Shown in pieces: positions 32,801-42,400 of a stretch of 64,000 bases of DNA. The notes beneath the pieces are model-generated. The model saw nothing but the letters and a program-made list of their open reading frames with translations, was not told where the DNA came from and did not search any database. The stretch is from JAGOBP01 sp046328575 (GTDB taxonomy: Bacteria; Chloroflexota; Anaerolineae; Fen-1058): assembly GCA_046328575.1 (NCBI GenBank), contig JAXLWI010000001.1, forward strand, positions 1 to 64,000, written 5' to 3'. Numbering within the stretch: position 1 is the stretch's first letter; every line of letters begins with the position of its first letter. The position numbers and the translations under genes were made by a program.

Positions 32801-35332
32801 GATGGCCTGTGCAGTACCGATGTTGCCTACCATATCCATCGCGCGGAATTCAAGGACATTTTGTGTGGCTGAGTCCTGATTGAAAGCAACACTGGCCGCG
32901 CTAATCGATTGGGTGCTGGTCGTGCCATCGACACCGCTGATCGTCGCGGGCAGCAGCGAACTCCACGAGCCGCCGCCATTCGTCGAAAAACGATACTGAC
33001 CAGAAGCGACGTTTAGGCCTGCCCCCGTGTCCAACGCACTGGCTGTCACGGTTGGCGTTTGCGTGGTGCTGATCCAACCGCCGGGTTGGAAGTTGTTAAT
33101 CGTGGGCGGAGCGGCTTCAGCGGCCGCCCACAACTTCAGACCGCCGCCCTGAGTGGTTCCCAGTATATCGAGGTTGCCGTCGTGATCGATATGACCGAAT
33201 TGCGATCGGAAATAGGAACCGGTCGTCGGCAGGTTGTTGGTCGAAAGCGTCCAACCGCCTGCGCCGTCGCCCAACCACACTTGCGGCCCAATGTTCTCGC
33301 CGCCTGCCAGAATATCCAGCCAACCATCGTGATTCACATCGCCCACGGCGACATCGAAGAACTGATGCGTTGTATCGGGGCTGGGCCATTGCGTCCAGGT
33401 GGTGAAAGTGCCGTCGCCCAACCACACATCGACGCCATTGCTCGTACCGTTCGCGCCCGCGACCACGTCCAGCTTGCCGTCGTTATTGAAGTCGCCGACA
33501 GCAATGGCCTGATAGGTGCCGCTGGTTACGATCGAGTGGGAGATGAACGAGCGGAGGCTAACCTGTTGGAAAGCTTGCACGCCGTTCGTATCGCCTGCCG
33601 CTACGATGTCGAGTTTGCCATCGTTATTGAAGTCACCAAGGGCAGTATCGTAGTACGTCCCCACCGATGTTGGGTTGGGCATCTGAGTGTGATTGGGACC
33701 TTCCCACACGCGCAGACCGTCCGTCCCGTCCGATGGGGCCGCCACGATATCATACGCAAAATCATTGTCCATGTCGGCCACCGATAGGCCGCGATACGAG
33801 CCAGTTGGCACTAGCGAGAAGTCATACCAGTATGTACAGCCACCCGAATGTCCAAAGTAGCGAATGCCGCCGCCACTGCCACTGGCCGCGATCACGTCTG
33901 GCTCGATGCTGCTGATATTACCCCACACGCCCACTGCTACATCCTGCCAGTTACCCGTCTGTGCACCCGGCGTCATGGTGATATTGCACGAAGCCCAGCT
34001 ATTGCCGCCATCGCCGAGATAAGCGACCAACCCCGCGCCGATGTCGCGCGACATGACGACGTCCAGATCACCGTCTCGATTGAAGTCACCGTACCCCAAT
34101 GCGTTCATCACGCCGGTGACTTGCGGCGACACGAGGGGTGTCCACGCCCCGATCGGATCACGCACCCCCACATCGGCCCACGCGCCCACGCCACTACTGC
34201 CAAGACCGGCCGCCGCTATGTCCAGCAACCCGTCACGATTGAGATCGCCCACATCGGGTCGATCAAAACTGCCGCTGGTGATGGGCGGTGTCACGCTGAT
34301 GAAACCCGTGGCCGAACCGAGGTACGTAAACAGACCGGGCGAAAGAGCCGTTGAACCACCGCCAGCGATCAGATCGAGCCAGCCGTCGTTGTTGAGATCA
34401 TTGAGTCGTAGCTTGTAGTAACTGTTGGTCAGCGGAATCTGATTCGGAGCCAAGCTCCACGAGCTCGTGCCCGTGTTGTATTTGTAGATGAACAAGCCGC
34501 CACCAGAGGCGCTGGGCGGACTAAAACGGCTGGCGATCAGTTCGGGCTTCCCATCTAGATCAACATCATCCAACACTACGCCGCGGAAGGTGTTGGTGGT
34601 GGTCAAACCGGTGTTGGTGGCTGTCCATGTCCCGAAGTTGCCGCGCCAGAATTTAAGGCCACCGGTAGCCGCTTGCGCCGCGGCTGCGATATCGATGTAA
34701 GTATCGCCATCCACATAGGCAGCGGCCAGATCGTAGTATTGGCCCGTCGTCGTGATCGATGTGGTTTGACTGAATGATGCGAAGGCGTTCTGGAAAACGA
34801 GAATGCCGGGATAAACCGGCGCTCCGCCCGCCACAATAAGGTCCTTCCAACCGTCGTGGTTCACATCGGCGAAGGCCAGACCTTCATACGTGCCAGTAGG
34901 CAGACCTGTCCACGCGGTCCATGTGCCCGCGCCATTACCTACCCAGGCGCCCACTGCCCCGACGCTGCTTTGACTGGCGGCGATGTCCAATTTGCCGTCG
35001 TTGTTGAAATCAGCGACGATAACGTGACCATATTGGCCCGCAACAGGTAGACCGGTGCTGAATCCGGTGCCGTTCCAATTGCCGGCACCATCACCCTTGT
35101 AGACGACAACGCCGTTGGTACCAACGGCGATCAGATCAGACTTGCCGTCATTGTCAAAGTCGCCAAACGCGACATCGCGAATCAGGCCGCTATTAGGCAG
35201 TCCCGTCGAAGCCGCTTGCCAGACGATCGAATTGGCGGCTAAGACGGTGAGCGTGACAATCAACATCAACGCGCCAACTGCCAAGCCACCTGCCATACCA
35301 AGACGCCACACCGCAGAACGCGACTTCAGCAT
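29849..35332 (-). CDS. Giant secreted FG-GAP/VCBS protein with metzincin-like peptidase domain
   Basis: This 1827-aa exported protein has a signal peptide at residues 1-33. Residues about 45-740 hold around 15 FG-GAP/VCBS repeats with calcium-binding DFNNDGKLDI-type loops. Three fibronectin/Ig-like repeats (about 845-1125, recurring YAHVRTRDVAGNWS) and a CARDB-like domain (1150-1280) follow. A metallopeptidase-like segment carries HELGHTYGRYH: zinc ligands His1417, His1421 and His1427, catalytic Glu1418, and a Met-turn-like VMTYC at Met1479. Two Ig/cadherin-like domains come next (about 1600-1800), and the tail is GLFLPLVLKS. GGAGGAGG precedes the ATG. It is probably a surface or released protein that binds and cleaves extracellular material; the substrate is unknown. 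It forms its own transcription unit. Confidence 0.88.
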   Translation of the reverse strand: MLKSRSAVWRLGMAGGLAVGALMLIVTLTVLAANSIVWQAASTGLPNSGLIRDVAFGDFDNDGKSDLIAVGTNGVVVYKGDGAGNWNGTGFSTGLPVAGQYGHVIVADFNNDGKLDIAASQSSVGAVGAWVGNGAGTWTAWTGLPTGTYEGLAFADVNHDGWKDLIVAGGAPVYPGILVFQNAFASFSQTTSITTTGQYYDLAAAYVDGDTYIDIAAAAQAATGGLKFWRGNFGTWTATNTGLTTTNTFRGVVLDDVDLDGKPELIASRFSPPSASGGGLFIYKYNTGTSSWSLAPNQIPLTNSYYKLRLNDLNNDGWLDLIAGGGSTALSPGLFTYLGSATGFISVTPPITSGSFDRPDVGDLNRDGLLDIAAAGLGSSGVGAWADVGVRDPIGAWTPLVSPQVTGVMNALGYGDFNRDGDLDVVMSRDIGAGLVAYLGDGGNSWASCNITMTPGAQTGNWQDVAVGVWGNISSIEPDVIAASGSGGGIRYFGHSGGCTYWYDFSLVPTGSYRGLSVADMDNDFAYDIVAAPSDGTDGLRVWEGPNHTQMPNPTSVGTYYDTALGDFNNDGKLDIVAAGDTNGVQAFQQVSLRSFISHSIVTSGTYQAIAVGDFNNDGKLDVVAGANGTSNGVDVWLGDGTFTTWTQWPSPDTTHQFFDVAVGDVNHDGWLDILAGGENIGPQVWLGDGAGGWTLSTNNLPTTGSYFRSQFGHIDHDGNLDILGTTQGGGLKLWAAAEAAPPTINNFQPGGWISTTQTPTVTASALDTGAGLNVASGQYRFSTNGGGSWSSLLPATISGVDGTTSTQSISAASVAFNQDSATQNVLEFRAMDMVGNIGTAQAIVKIDTISPTAPSTIGSSSHVVNVWSNNPTLNINWSGATDATSGVYGYSVLIDHNPSSLPGTAVNVFATSYITSPLSEGNWYAHVRTRDVAGNWSPDAIHAGPFKIDLTPPTNPTLFGGSHTPSVWNNDPTVLVTWSGATDSGGSGVAGYSIQWDNSSGGVPDQIQDTAGTSDTSGVLATASNHWFHVRTRDVAGNWAVGAANRGPFYIDTTPPSSSVYSPLTSNSASFTVFWSGSDAHSGLANYDVQYRDKTTNGSWTTWKSATTSTSSTFSGVSGHIYEFRSRARDNVGNLEAYPGTADLTTEIRTFDLMVKNPGIEVNQAVQDLNNSVVLIANKRTFVRCYVNSSSGSISAVPARLYVYRGATYMGALSPANSGGSITVKSSPARSQLNDAYYFDVPTGWLNSGSVTFQCQINTPQKYGDSNASNNSRSVTVNFSKSPAMNILMVDANYWYGGVVRHVRSIDRTRLAAWLRAAYPINTLNVWYGYMDPPYDSLPDVDDLNDDLAWNQSKKVLGAGEDPWTRYYGQVIQVDDNTFMRGKARDIPDTVASGPTGPTGGWDPDGQSFGDWYGGHELGHTYGRYHAEYCGAQDGASYPYTGGRISPTTGEWTNTTLYGLDWSLSTPLVIPPTWTDVMTYCANEWISDFTYEGIWARMVAEKPVLKAQIQAYKAQGVEYLALFGHIITSTNTVTLSTFYRVPDAFDIFGRDISGTYHIKLLGAADAVLADYNFSPRGGLETDDPVAAITEYVPWITGTQKIVIASPTQALITRTVSAHTPTIAFIAPSGGVTLTGTTVNASWTASDADNDPLTFNIDYSRDGGLTWSPLSGKLTTTTATLNLDLLPGTTQGKFRVWVSDGVNTAFAETTGTFNVANKAPEITSVSPISGSTYVVSQTIIFEASTFDPEDGPLADSQLQWSSDLDGALGTGTQLALDTLSIGTHTITLTATDSNLVTSTTTVTVIVGPEPIDNGMTPGLFLPLVLKS

Positions 35333-35945
35333 GTTCGTTTCCTCCTCCAGGGCACATTCAATTTAGCAAGACACAAATCGATTGTATGGGATCGATGCAG
35401 CCTAGTGTACGCGATTGAGTGGTTAGAAGTCAATATTCGGATTAGCCGCAGCGATTAAGATCGAAGAGCATGAGCGTAACGGGCGCACATCTTACCATAT
35501 TTTCACAATCTAGCAACCTAAATCAAACAATAAAGCAAGTGACCATTGACATTATCCTCTAGGTGACATTAATCACTAGAATTCAACCTAAGTAGTGATA
35601 AAGTGGTTTGCAAATCATTTGAGACGTTTGCTGAAGGTTTGTAAGCGCACAACCAGCACCATTTGAAGTTCGTTTTTATTCATCTGTTTTCTTTGAGTTG
35701 TCCTCTTTATCTCGCTTATAGTTTGGCCGACTGGCACTCACTTGAACTTATCGCTTCTTCCCCATTATTAGTGAGGCCAGATGTAAGTCAAGCCGCCTGT
35801 GTGCACCTGGCTTGGCTTTTATCCTAAGTTGCTTATCAATCAAATAGGATCCACGCTGACCCAGCCATCGTTGCTGTCATTTGCACGATGCCGATGTGGG
35901 CGATCGATCCATTGGTACCCTAACCCTTTCCAGGAGGATTGCATC
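35333..35945. other. AT-rich intergenic region between divergent secreted-protein genes
   Basis: These 613 bases are clearly more AT-rich than the flanks. They should contain the divergent promoters of the giant secreted protein and the GGGVWT protein. TTGACA at 35546-35551 with TAATCA 18 bases on is a weak plus-strand candidate. GTCAAGCC/GGCTTGGC near 35787-35818, followed by TTTTAT, is a possible terminator or attenuator in the leader of the small gene. No coding gene is supported. Confidence 0.5.
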
Positions 35946-36227
35946 ATGTTAAAGAAGTATACGGTTGTTAGTGTGGTATTGTTGGTCGCCCTGTTGCTCG
36001 TTCCGCTGATGGCGGCGAGCCTGTGGTCCGGTGGTGGCGTCTGGACCGGTGGCGGTGTTTGGACCGGTGGCGGTGTTTGGACCGGCGGCGGCGTCTGGAC
36101 CGGTGGCGGTGTTTGGACCGGTGGCGGTGTTTGGACTGGCGGCGGTGTTTGGACTGGCGGCGGTGTTTGGACTGGCGGCGGTGTTTGGACCGGTGGCGGC
36201 GTCTGGACTGGTGGCTTGGCCTGGTAG
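35946..36227 (+). CDS. Secreted GGGVWT-repeat protein
   Basis: This 93-aa product starts at ATG 35946 with CAGGAGGA upstream; a longer frame to 35799 lacks a ribosome site. Residues 1-23 are a signal peptide or anchor (MLKKYTVVSVVLLVALLLVP). The rest is SLWSGGG and ten VWTGG(G) units, ending VWTGGLAW. Each unit is 18 bp at the DNA level with third-base variation (GTC/GTT, ACC/ACT), so selection on protein sequence is likely. Repeats of this kind suggest an extended beta or polyglycine-type fibre, adhesive or wall-bound, but no function is known to me. A terminator follows, so it is transcribed alone. Confidence 0.75.
   Translation: MLKKYTVVSVVLLVALLLVPLMAASLWSGGGVWTGGGVWTGGGVWTGGGVWTGGGVWTGGGVWTGGGVWTGGGVWTGGGVWTGGGVWTGGLAW
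36021..36222 (+). repeat. 18-bp tandem repeat encoding GGGVWT
   Basis: About ten units of GG-GG-GT-TGGAC pattern encode the Gly-Gly-Gly-Val-Trp-Thr repeats. Unit variants group as neighbours (three GGACTGGCGGCGGTGTTT in a row), which fits slippage or unequal exchange. Confidence 0.9.
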
Positions 36228-36299
36228 AATTGATTTAGGTCAAAACCGCGATATCTTGCTTGCTCGCACACCCCAAGCGCTCAGCAAGAGTATTTGCTG

Positions 36300-36335
36300 G
36301 ACAGCGGTGGCTTATTGCCATCGCTGTCTTTTATT
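36300..36335 (+). terminator. Terminator of the GGGVWT gene
   Basis: GACAGCGGTGGC and GCCATCGCTGTC form a 12-pair stem (one G-T) with loop TTATT, followed by TTTTATT. It ends 18 bases before the start of the protease gene. Confidence 0.85.
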
Positions 36336-36353
36336 GATCAAGGTCTGGATGCT

Positions 36354-37497
36354 ATGAAACACGAGATTCCTAGACGTCTAATCGAGATCATTAGTCTCGG
36401 CATTCTAAGCGTCGTCTGGTTCCTGATTGGGTGGCTGATCCACAGCTGGTTTCAGCCGTCATCGGCAGCGCTTTTTGAACAGTCTCGGCAGGCGCTAAGT
36501 CAGTCCTATCCCAACAAAGCGTTGAATGATACTGAATTGACCTATGCCGCAATCCAGGGGATGCTGACCGCAACCGATGATCCATATGGTCAGTTCTTTG
36601 GTCGGAGATAGTCAGTTTCATTCAACATCATAGAATCTGGGCGAAAAATACATTCCGCGTATGAAATGGCCAAATTGTGGCGGATAGGGTGTTTCAAAAC
36701 CAAGTGCATGACAAGGCCGGTTTGAAAGATGGCGACATTATCTTGTCAGTAAGCGGCACCACGCTTGATGCCAACACCACCGAAGCCCAAGCGGCGATGC
36801 TATATCTGGCAGGTCCTGTCAGTTCGACGGTGCATATAATCATTCAACGTGGCACCGAAACTTTGGCTTTTGATGTGGTCCGGATATGACGGCGCGGTCA
36901 AGTAACGACTCGAATGCTAGACGGCAACATCGCGTACATATCGCTATCGGCGTTTACGCAGAATGCGCCAGAAAAGTTTAAGAGCGCTGTGCAAGCGATC
37001 ATACAGTATGCGCCAAGGCGCTCATCTGGGATCTTCGAGATAATCGCGGCGGCTCGGTCGACGCCGCACAACAGATTCTCGCGTTATTTCATCGACAACG
37101 GCTCGTTGTTTACAGCAGAGCCTGAAAGGTGGAGTACAGCGACCGTTCATGGCGCAGGGCGGCGCATTTGCTGCTGATCTGCCTTTGGTCGTGCTGGTAA
37201 ACTACGAGAGTCAGTCTGCGTCAGAAGTAGCGGCGGCAGCCGTTCAAGACCGCCAACGTGGAAAGGATTTGGTCGGCACACAGACACACGGCAAAGCGGA
37301 GATTCAAACGTCGAGCGTCATTGCCGGGTGATGGTAAGCTGCCGCATTTCTCGATCGCCAAAATCTTGACGCCCGTAAATCGATGGTATGAAGGCGCAAG
37401 GCATCAAACTGACATTGGCGTTGAGGATATCCGCGCAACGAAGAAATGGATGCGATTTTGGACGCAGCCTGAAGCAATTCCGCCAGTGCGCCCTTAA
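36354..37497 (+). pseudogene. S41-family C-terminal processing protease, frameshifted
   Basis: Fragments in three frames add up to one carboxyl-terminal processing protease of about 380 aa. The first piece has a membrane anchor (residues 12-35) and the S41 N-terminal helix region ending TATDDPYGQFF. A PDZ domain follows (HDKAGLKDGDIILSVSGTTL). The catalytic core starts at GNIAYISLSAFTQNAPEKFK. The nucleophile region is VNYESQSASEVAAAAVQD and the catalytic Lys lies in GTQTHGKAEIQ. At least four shifts lie between 36610 and 37330. Because the protein sequence is otherwise conserved, sequencing errors are likelier than decay. It would act outside the membrane on exported proteins, possibly including its GGGVWT neighbour. 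Confidence 0.75.
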
Positions 37498-38890
37498 TAA
37501 GCGGACGGTTTCAGCCAGACACTAAAGGTAGAGCCCACACCGAACTGACTGGCGACCGTGATACGGCCGCCCATGTTTTCGACGATCTCTTTGCAGATGG
37601 GCAGACCTAGTCCGGTGCCTGGCGCGCCCGACTTGCGGCTGGCCTCGCCGCGGAAGAAGCGCTCGTGACCAGATGCATCTGTTCCTGCTCAGAAATGCCG
37701 TGGCCAGTATCCGTCATCAAAACGTCACCCACGCCAGACCATTCCACATTCGCAGCGCTGTTGAGAGCTGGGCGATACCGCCGCCCGGCGGCGTATAGTT
37801 CATCGCTTGCGGTTAAGTTGACATGCCCTGCGCAAACCGCTGCGCATCGAGCATGGCCAAAGGTAAATCGTCAGCAAGATTGCAGCTCCAGCAGCCAACC
37901 CAGACGATCGGTGGCCATCGCCGCTCGATCGTGAATCATTTCCCCAGAGACCAGCCGTTGAGGTCAACTGGCTCAAGATGGAAGGCCGCTTGGAGATCGA
38001 GCCGCGATAGATCGAGCAGGTCTTCGATCAGATTCTCCAGCCGACCGCTCTCCCGCTGCAACGTCCGCAGATATTCATCGCGCTTTTCGGGTCGACCGCG
38101 CGCCATGAGCAAAATAGAGTTTGACGTTGGTCAGTGGCGTCCGTAGTTCGTGGCTGACGTTGGAGACGAATTGATCTTTGAGGCGATCCAATTCGCGCAA
38201 ACGATCGTTGGCTTCGGCCAGATCGTGCGTGCGCTCAGCGACGCGACATTCTAGTTCGGCATTCTGACTCTGAACTTGTTGAAACAGGCGCGCATGCCGC
38301 AATGGCGGCCTGGTTGGCCAGAATCGACACCAGCGGCACATCCGTTGCCCGAAAGGCTTCGGCCTCGTAGTGTTGGATCTGCATGACACCGACGACTTTG
38401 TCACCGCTAATCATCGGAACGTATAGCGCCGATTGCGGTTCGCGCTCATCGCCGATTTGGACGCCGCGGCCATTTTTCTTGAGTTCAGCCAGTAACGGTC
38501 GAAGATCGACGATTCGACGGCGTGGCTGCGAATCGTATCACTGACTGACCTTCACCTAATGCGATGCGCGGGAATTGACTGGCATCAAGGTCAGCGCCGT
38601 CAACTGCCGCAAACCCGCCGTAGAGATCAGCTTCGACTTTTCGTATCGTCAAACAATGCCACGATCAGTCCGCTTGCCCCCAACAACCCCTGTGCGATCT
38701 GCCGGTACATTGTCCAATAAATTTCGCGCAAATTCAGCGTGGCGGCCATGTCCGGCCGATTTCGTACAACGCCGTTAGTTGCCGATTCTGATCTTCCAGG
38801 CGTGTGTTGAGTTGTTGCAGTTGATTGAGCGTCTGCTCCAACTCGCCGATGTTCTCTTTGTGCGCGCGATAACGTCTGACTGAGGACGGA
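37494..38890 (-). pseudogene. GAF-domain sensor histidine kinase, frameshifted
   Basis: Read from right to left, fragments give a coiled-coil start (ELEQTLNQLQQLNTRLEDQN), two GAF-like stretches, and a HisKA block RLKDQFVSNVSHELRTPLTN with the phospho-His. A broken HATPase domain ends in GTGLGLPICKEIVENMGGR and STFSVWLKPSAY. Together they make a soluble kinase of about 450 aa. Several one-base shifts interrupt it. It ends in the same few bases as the convergent protease gene. The 5' end is approximate. Its partner regulator is not adjacent. Confidence 0.7.
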
Positions 38891-38940
38891 TGTCAGTCAG
38901 TTTAAAACAGGGATTGATCGTGCTCGCTGTAGACGGTTGA

Positions 38941-38961
38941 CATGTTTACTTGGTTAACATG
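38941..38961. promoter_or_regulatory. Palindromic operator candidate
   Basis: CATGTTTACTTGGTTAACATG is an imperfect palindrome with half-sites CATGTT-AC, and it overlaps a TTGACA box (38937-38942). It lies about 50 bases upstream of the minus-strand kinase gene. Apart from this, 38890-39130 shows nothing gene-like. Confidence 0.45.
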
Positions 38962-39137
38962 TGCGTAACGATTCAAAGCCTTTTACGACTAACTCTATCT
39001 ACACCCAGGCGTTTGCCAACTGTTGGCCTACAATTACGACTGCATTTGATCAATTTAGGTTCCATTGCAGTCCTTAATTCAGGGGCAAAGGAGCCGATTT
39101 TGAGGCTGAAAATGTCCTGACAATTGGCGTGCCCCAT

Positions 39138-39177
39138 CAACAAAACCACCCTGCCAGGCAGACGCTCGGCAGGGTGA
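39138..39177 (-). terminator. Terminator after a 36-aa membrane peptide
   Basis: On the minus strand CACCCTGCC and GGCAGGGTG form a nine-pair stem followed by GTTTTGTTG. Confidence 0.75.
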
Positions 39178-39202
39178 AGTTCGCCTCAAAGCAGCCGGTG
39201 CG

Positions 39203-39313
39203 TCAGCGTATTCGCCGACGGCGACTAATGAACAATGCCATGCCAATCGGTGCCAGCACGAGCAACACAATCAACACGATCGCGTCGTTATTAGGTACGG
39301 TATCCTCCTTCAC
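39203..39313 (-). CDS. Tiny membrane protein (36 aa)
   Basis: A GTG-started frame encodes MKEDTVPNNDAIVLIVLLVL and ends in a basic RRRRIR tail. One hydrophobic segment covers residues 11-29. A strong terminator follows after 25 bases. The start is uncertain because AAGGAGGAT lies inside the frame, not before it. It could also be the detached end of a frameshifted larger protein, since hydrophobic segment plus Arg tail is also the form of a C-terminal sorting signal. No family was recognised. Confidence 0.35.
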   Translation of the reverse strand: MKEDTVPNNDAIVLIVLLVLAPIGMALFISRRRRIR

Positions 39314-39400
39314 TCATCTACGCTATGATCTACCGGCTGGTCGTTACGCCCGACCGGCGCGCTGACTATCAACGCCGGTTGCATACCGTTAGTTTGCCGT

Positions 39401-42400
39401 TTACAACCCGCGCACAGTTTCGCCTTCCACGACAATCCGTTCAGTGGCTCTCAACGCCTCGATGGCAACAGCAACGGCCTCATCCACCTTCGAGCCGTTG
39501 CGGGCAAAGCTCAACAATTGCGCTGTTTCGCGCATCAAGTCCATCAGCGACAGGCTGCGCGCCCTCGCCAATAATGCCGCCGCCTCGGCGATCTCTTCAG
39601 GCGCGATATGCGTTCGATCGGGCGCGGCTCATCGTCTTGATCGGGTGTCCGCATGATCGGTTTTTCCAGACCGATCGGCCATAGCCACTCCCCGCGTTGA
39701 TCGATCTGTCCGGCTTGTGTCGCTAACGCAATCGCTTGATTCACCGCGTGATGCGCCGCCCCCGCCCGCGTAATCCCCACGAGTCGAGGAGGCGATCGAA
39801 CACCTCGTCGACGTGCACCGGCCCTTCAAGCTTAACCACGCGCACGATGTCGTTCACCAAAGCGGCTGGCTCGGCCTGCCCCAATTCGCCGGTCTGCGGC
39901 TCTAGTTTCGCCCGCTTATAAGGCCACACATACGTCGGCAGATCGACTTTCGCCTCGACAGGCGGCGGCGGCGTCAACAACGTCTCGACTTTGACCGGTT
40001 CACTGACCAGCGCGCGAGTTTCAGAAACGACTGGATTTTCAGGGAGTTCCAGGTTTCACCACACCTGTCTTCGCCGTTTCGACGGCTGCTAACACCCGAT
40101 CGACTTCGCGCCCGATTGCTAATCCAATCCTGCGACCAGATGCGCTGCAATTTCCAGCCCAGCGACTCTAACACCTGCTGCCGCAGTCGATCGCGATCGC
40201 GCGCCGTTTGCGCCGAGGATAAGTTGCGCCGTCGCATTCGATGCCCAGCAAATACCGCCCGGGGTTGATCGTGATCAACCACCGCCAGATCAATGCGATA
40301 GCCCGACACACCCACTTGTCGATGCAACGTTAGGCCCGCCGTTAACGTTTGGCTACACCTTCTCAAACGGCGACTCAGCCAGAGCATCGGCGCGATACGT
40401 CGCTGTTGCACTTAACGCCCGCAAACCGTCCTGCGCGATGAGCATGTAGTCTTTCAACAGTTTTGCGCCCTGGCTCGTCGTCCGCGTCAAATCAATGTCT
40501 TCCGGTTGCAGCGACGCGACCAACGTCACGTGATAGCGCGCGCGCGCTGACGGCCACATTCAAGCGCCGCTCGCCGCCCGCCTGATTGAGCGGACCGAAG
40601 TTGCAGATCAACTTGCCCGCTTCGTCTTTGGCGTAGCCGACGCTGAAAATGATCGAGTCGCGTTCGTCGCCTTGCACCATTTCGAGGTTCTTGATGAAAA
40701 ACGGCTCGGCGTTGTCCCTACCGAAATAGGCTTCGAATTGCGGCTGTTCGCGGCGGCGGCGCTCCCATTCGATGCGGATCGCGTCGCGCTGCGCCACGCT
40801 GAACGCGATCACGCCCAACGTCCGATCGGCTGACTGGGTCGCGTGCTCGAAAATCAGATCGACGACACGTCTGGCCTCCACATCGTTGCGCCGCAAATTC
40901 ACGCCGTTTGTAGATGCCGTCGGCCACGTACACAAAATCGAGCCCAAGTTTGCCGTTGTCGTATTGCACGTTGGGAACGTGTACAACCGATCGTTGTAGA
41001 AATAGTGGTTCGAAAAGGCGATCAACGATTCATCGCGGCTGCGATAATGCCAAAGCAACACCTTCAGACTCAGCCCCTCGCACTCTTCGGAGGATGCTGT
41101 CGAAGACGCGGCCCGCCTCCGACTCCGACGTGTTTCTTCGTCGCCGCTCTCGCCGCCGACCACCTCGAAGAAATGCGGGCGGCAGCCGCATCTTATCGCC
41201 GACGATGATGGTCTGCACCCCGCGCACGATCGCGCCCGCCGCTTCTTCCGGCGCAATCTGCGTGAGGCCGTCGAAGACGACCAGATCGAAGGTGTAGACT
41301 TCGGGATCGAGCAGCATCGCCACCGTGATCGGCGACATGAGCAGACACGGCTTGAGTTCCTTGATCAGGCGCGGCACTTCGGCAAACAACTTGCGTAGCG
41401 GCTTCAACCGTCGCTTTTTCGCGGCTTCACGCCGCAAGATGGTCTGCTCGGCGCTGGCCGCTTCGGATCCACGACGACTTGGGACGCCGCTCGCTGAGCA
41501 GCGCGCGAATGCGCGCCCGCGCGATGATCAGCCGTTGCCGATCGAGTTCTTTGAACCGCTCGATCAACGTCGTGTGCGGCGCGCTGTCGAATGTGCGCAG
41601 CGCTTCATCGGCGAACGTCGCGGCATCGATCCACGCTTGCCAGAACGCCAGCAGGTAAGTGTCGCGCCACTGCGCAGCCAGAAACTCGCCGCGTAATGCC
41701 GCTTCGACAACGGATCCACCACGCGAAAGTCATCGCGCAAAGCGATTGAGGTTGGCGTACCTGCGTCATGAGTTGGTTCAAGCCCGATCGCCACTGTGCC
41801 AACTGCGCGGGCAACGCGGTCAATTTATTGTTCAAATGGATTGCGGCCGTAGACTTGCAGGCGGCACCGCCCGATCGATCTTCTGGAAGCAGCGCCAATG
41901 CTTGAAGCAGACACATTTTCGCTACCCACTCTGATGGCTTCAACGCGTTACGGATCGTCAACGCCTGATCGATTAACGCCAGCGCTTGTTCATACTCAAT
42001 TTGTCTTTGGCGTAGCGCGCGTCGGTAAGCGCCTGCAAATCGGCGCGGAAATCGCCCACCGCCGCGGCACGATACTGGTGTACTTGGTCGTAAGCGCACA
42101 CGCAGCGTGTCCGTTTCCGAGCGCGAAGATACGAGGCGAACACGCCTGCAGAAAATCGATCAGCGGGCGGGCCGCACCGATCGAGCGCGGTGAGGTCAAA
42201 CCGCACGCTGCAGCCAGTTGATTGACTTGTGCGGTGAACGTCGGGAATCAACGTCGGCGAGTTCAGGCAGCGCGTGCCACCGATCACGCGAGCTGATCGA
42301 TCGGAGTGTGGCGCCGCGCCACGGATGTTCCGCATATCGACGATCACCTCGGGCAACGCGGCCAGCCGGTTCAAAAGATCGATCCGTGCCAACACATGCG

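Noticed and set aside
35799..35945. A 48-codon upstream extension of the GGGVWT protein
   Set aside because: The signal peptide and ribosome site both point to ATG 35946.
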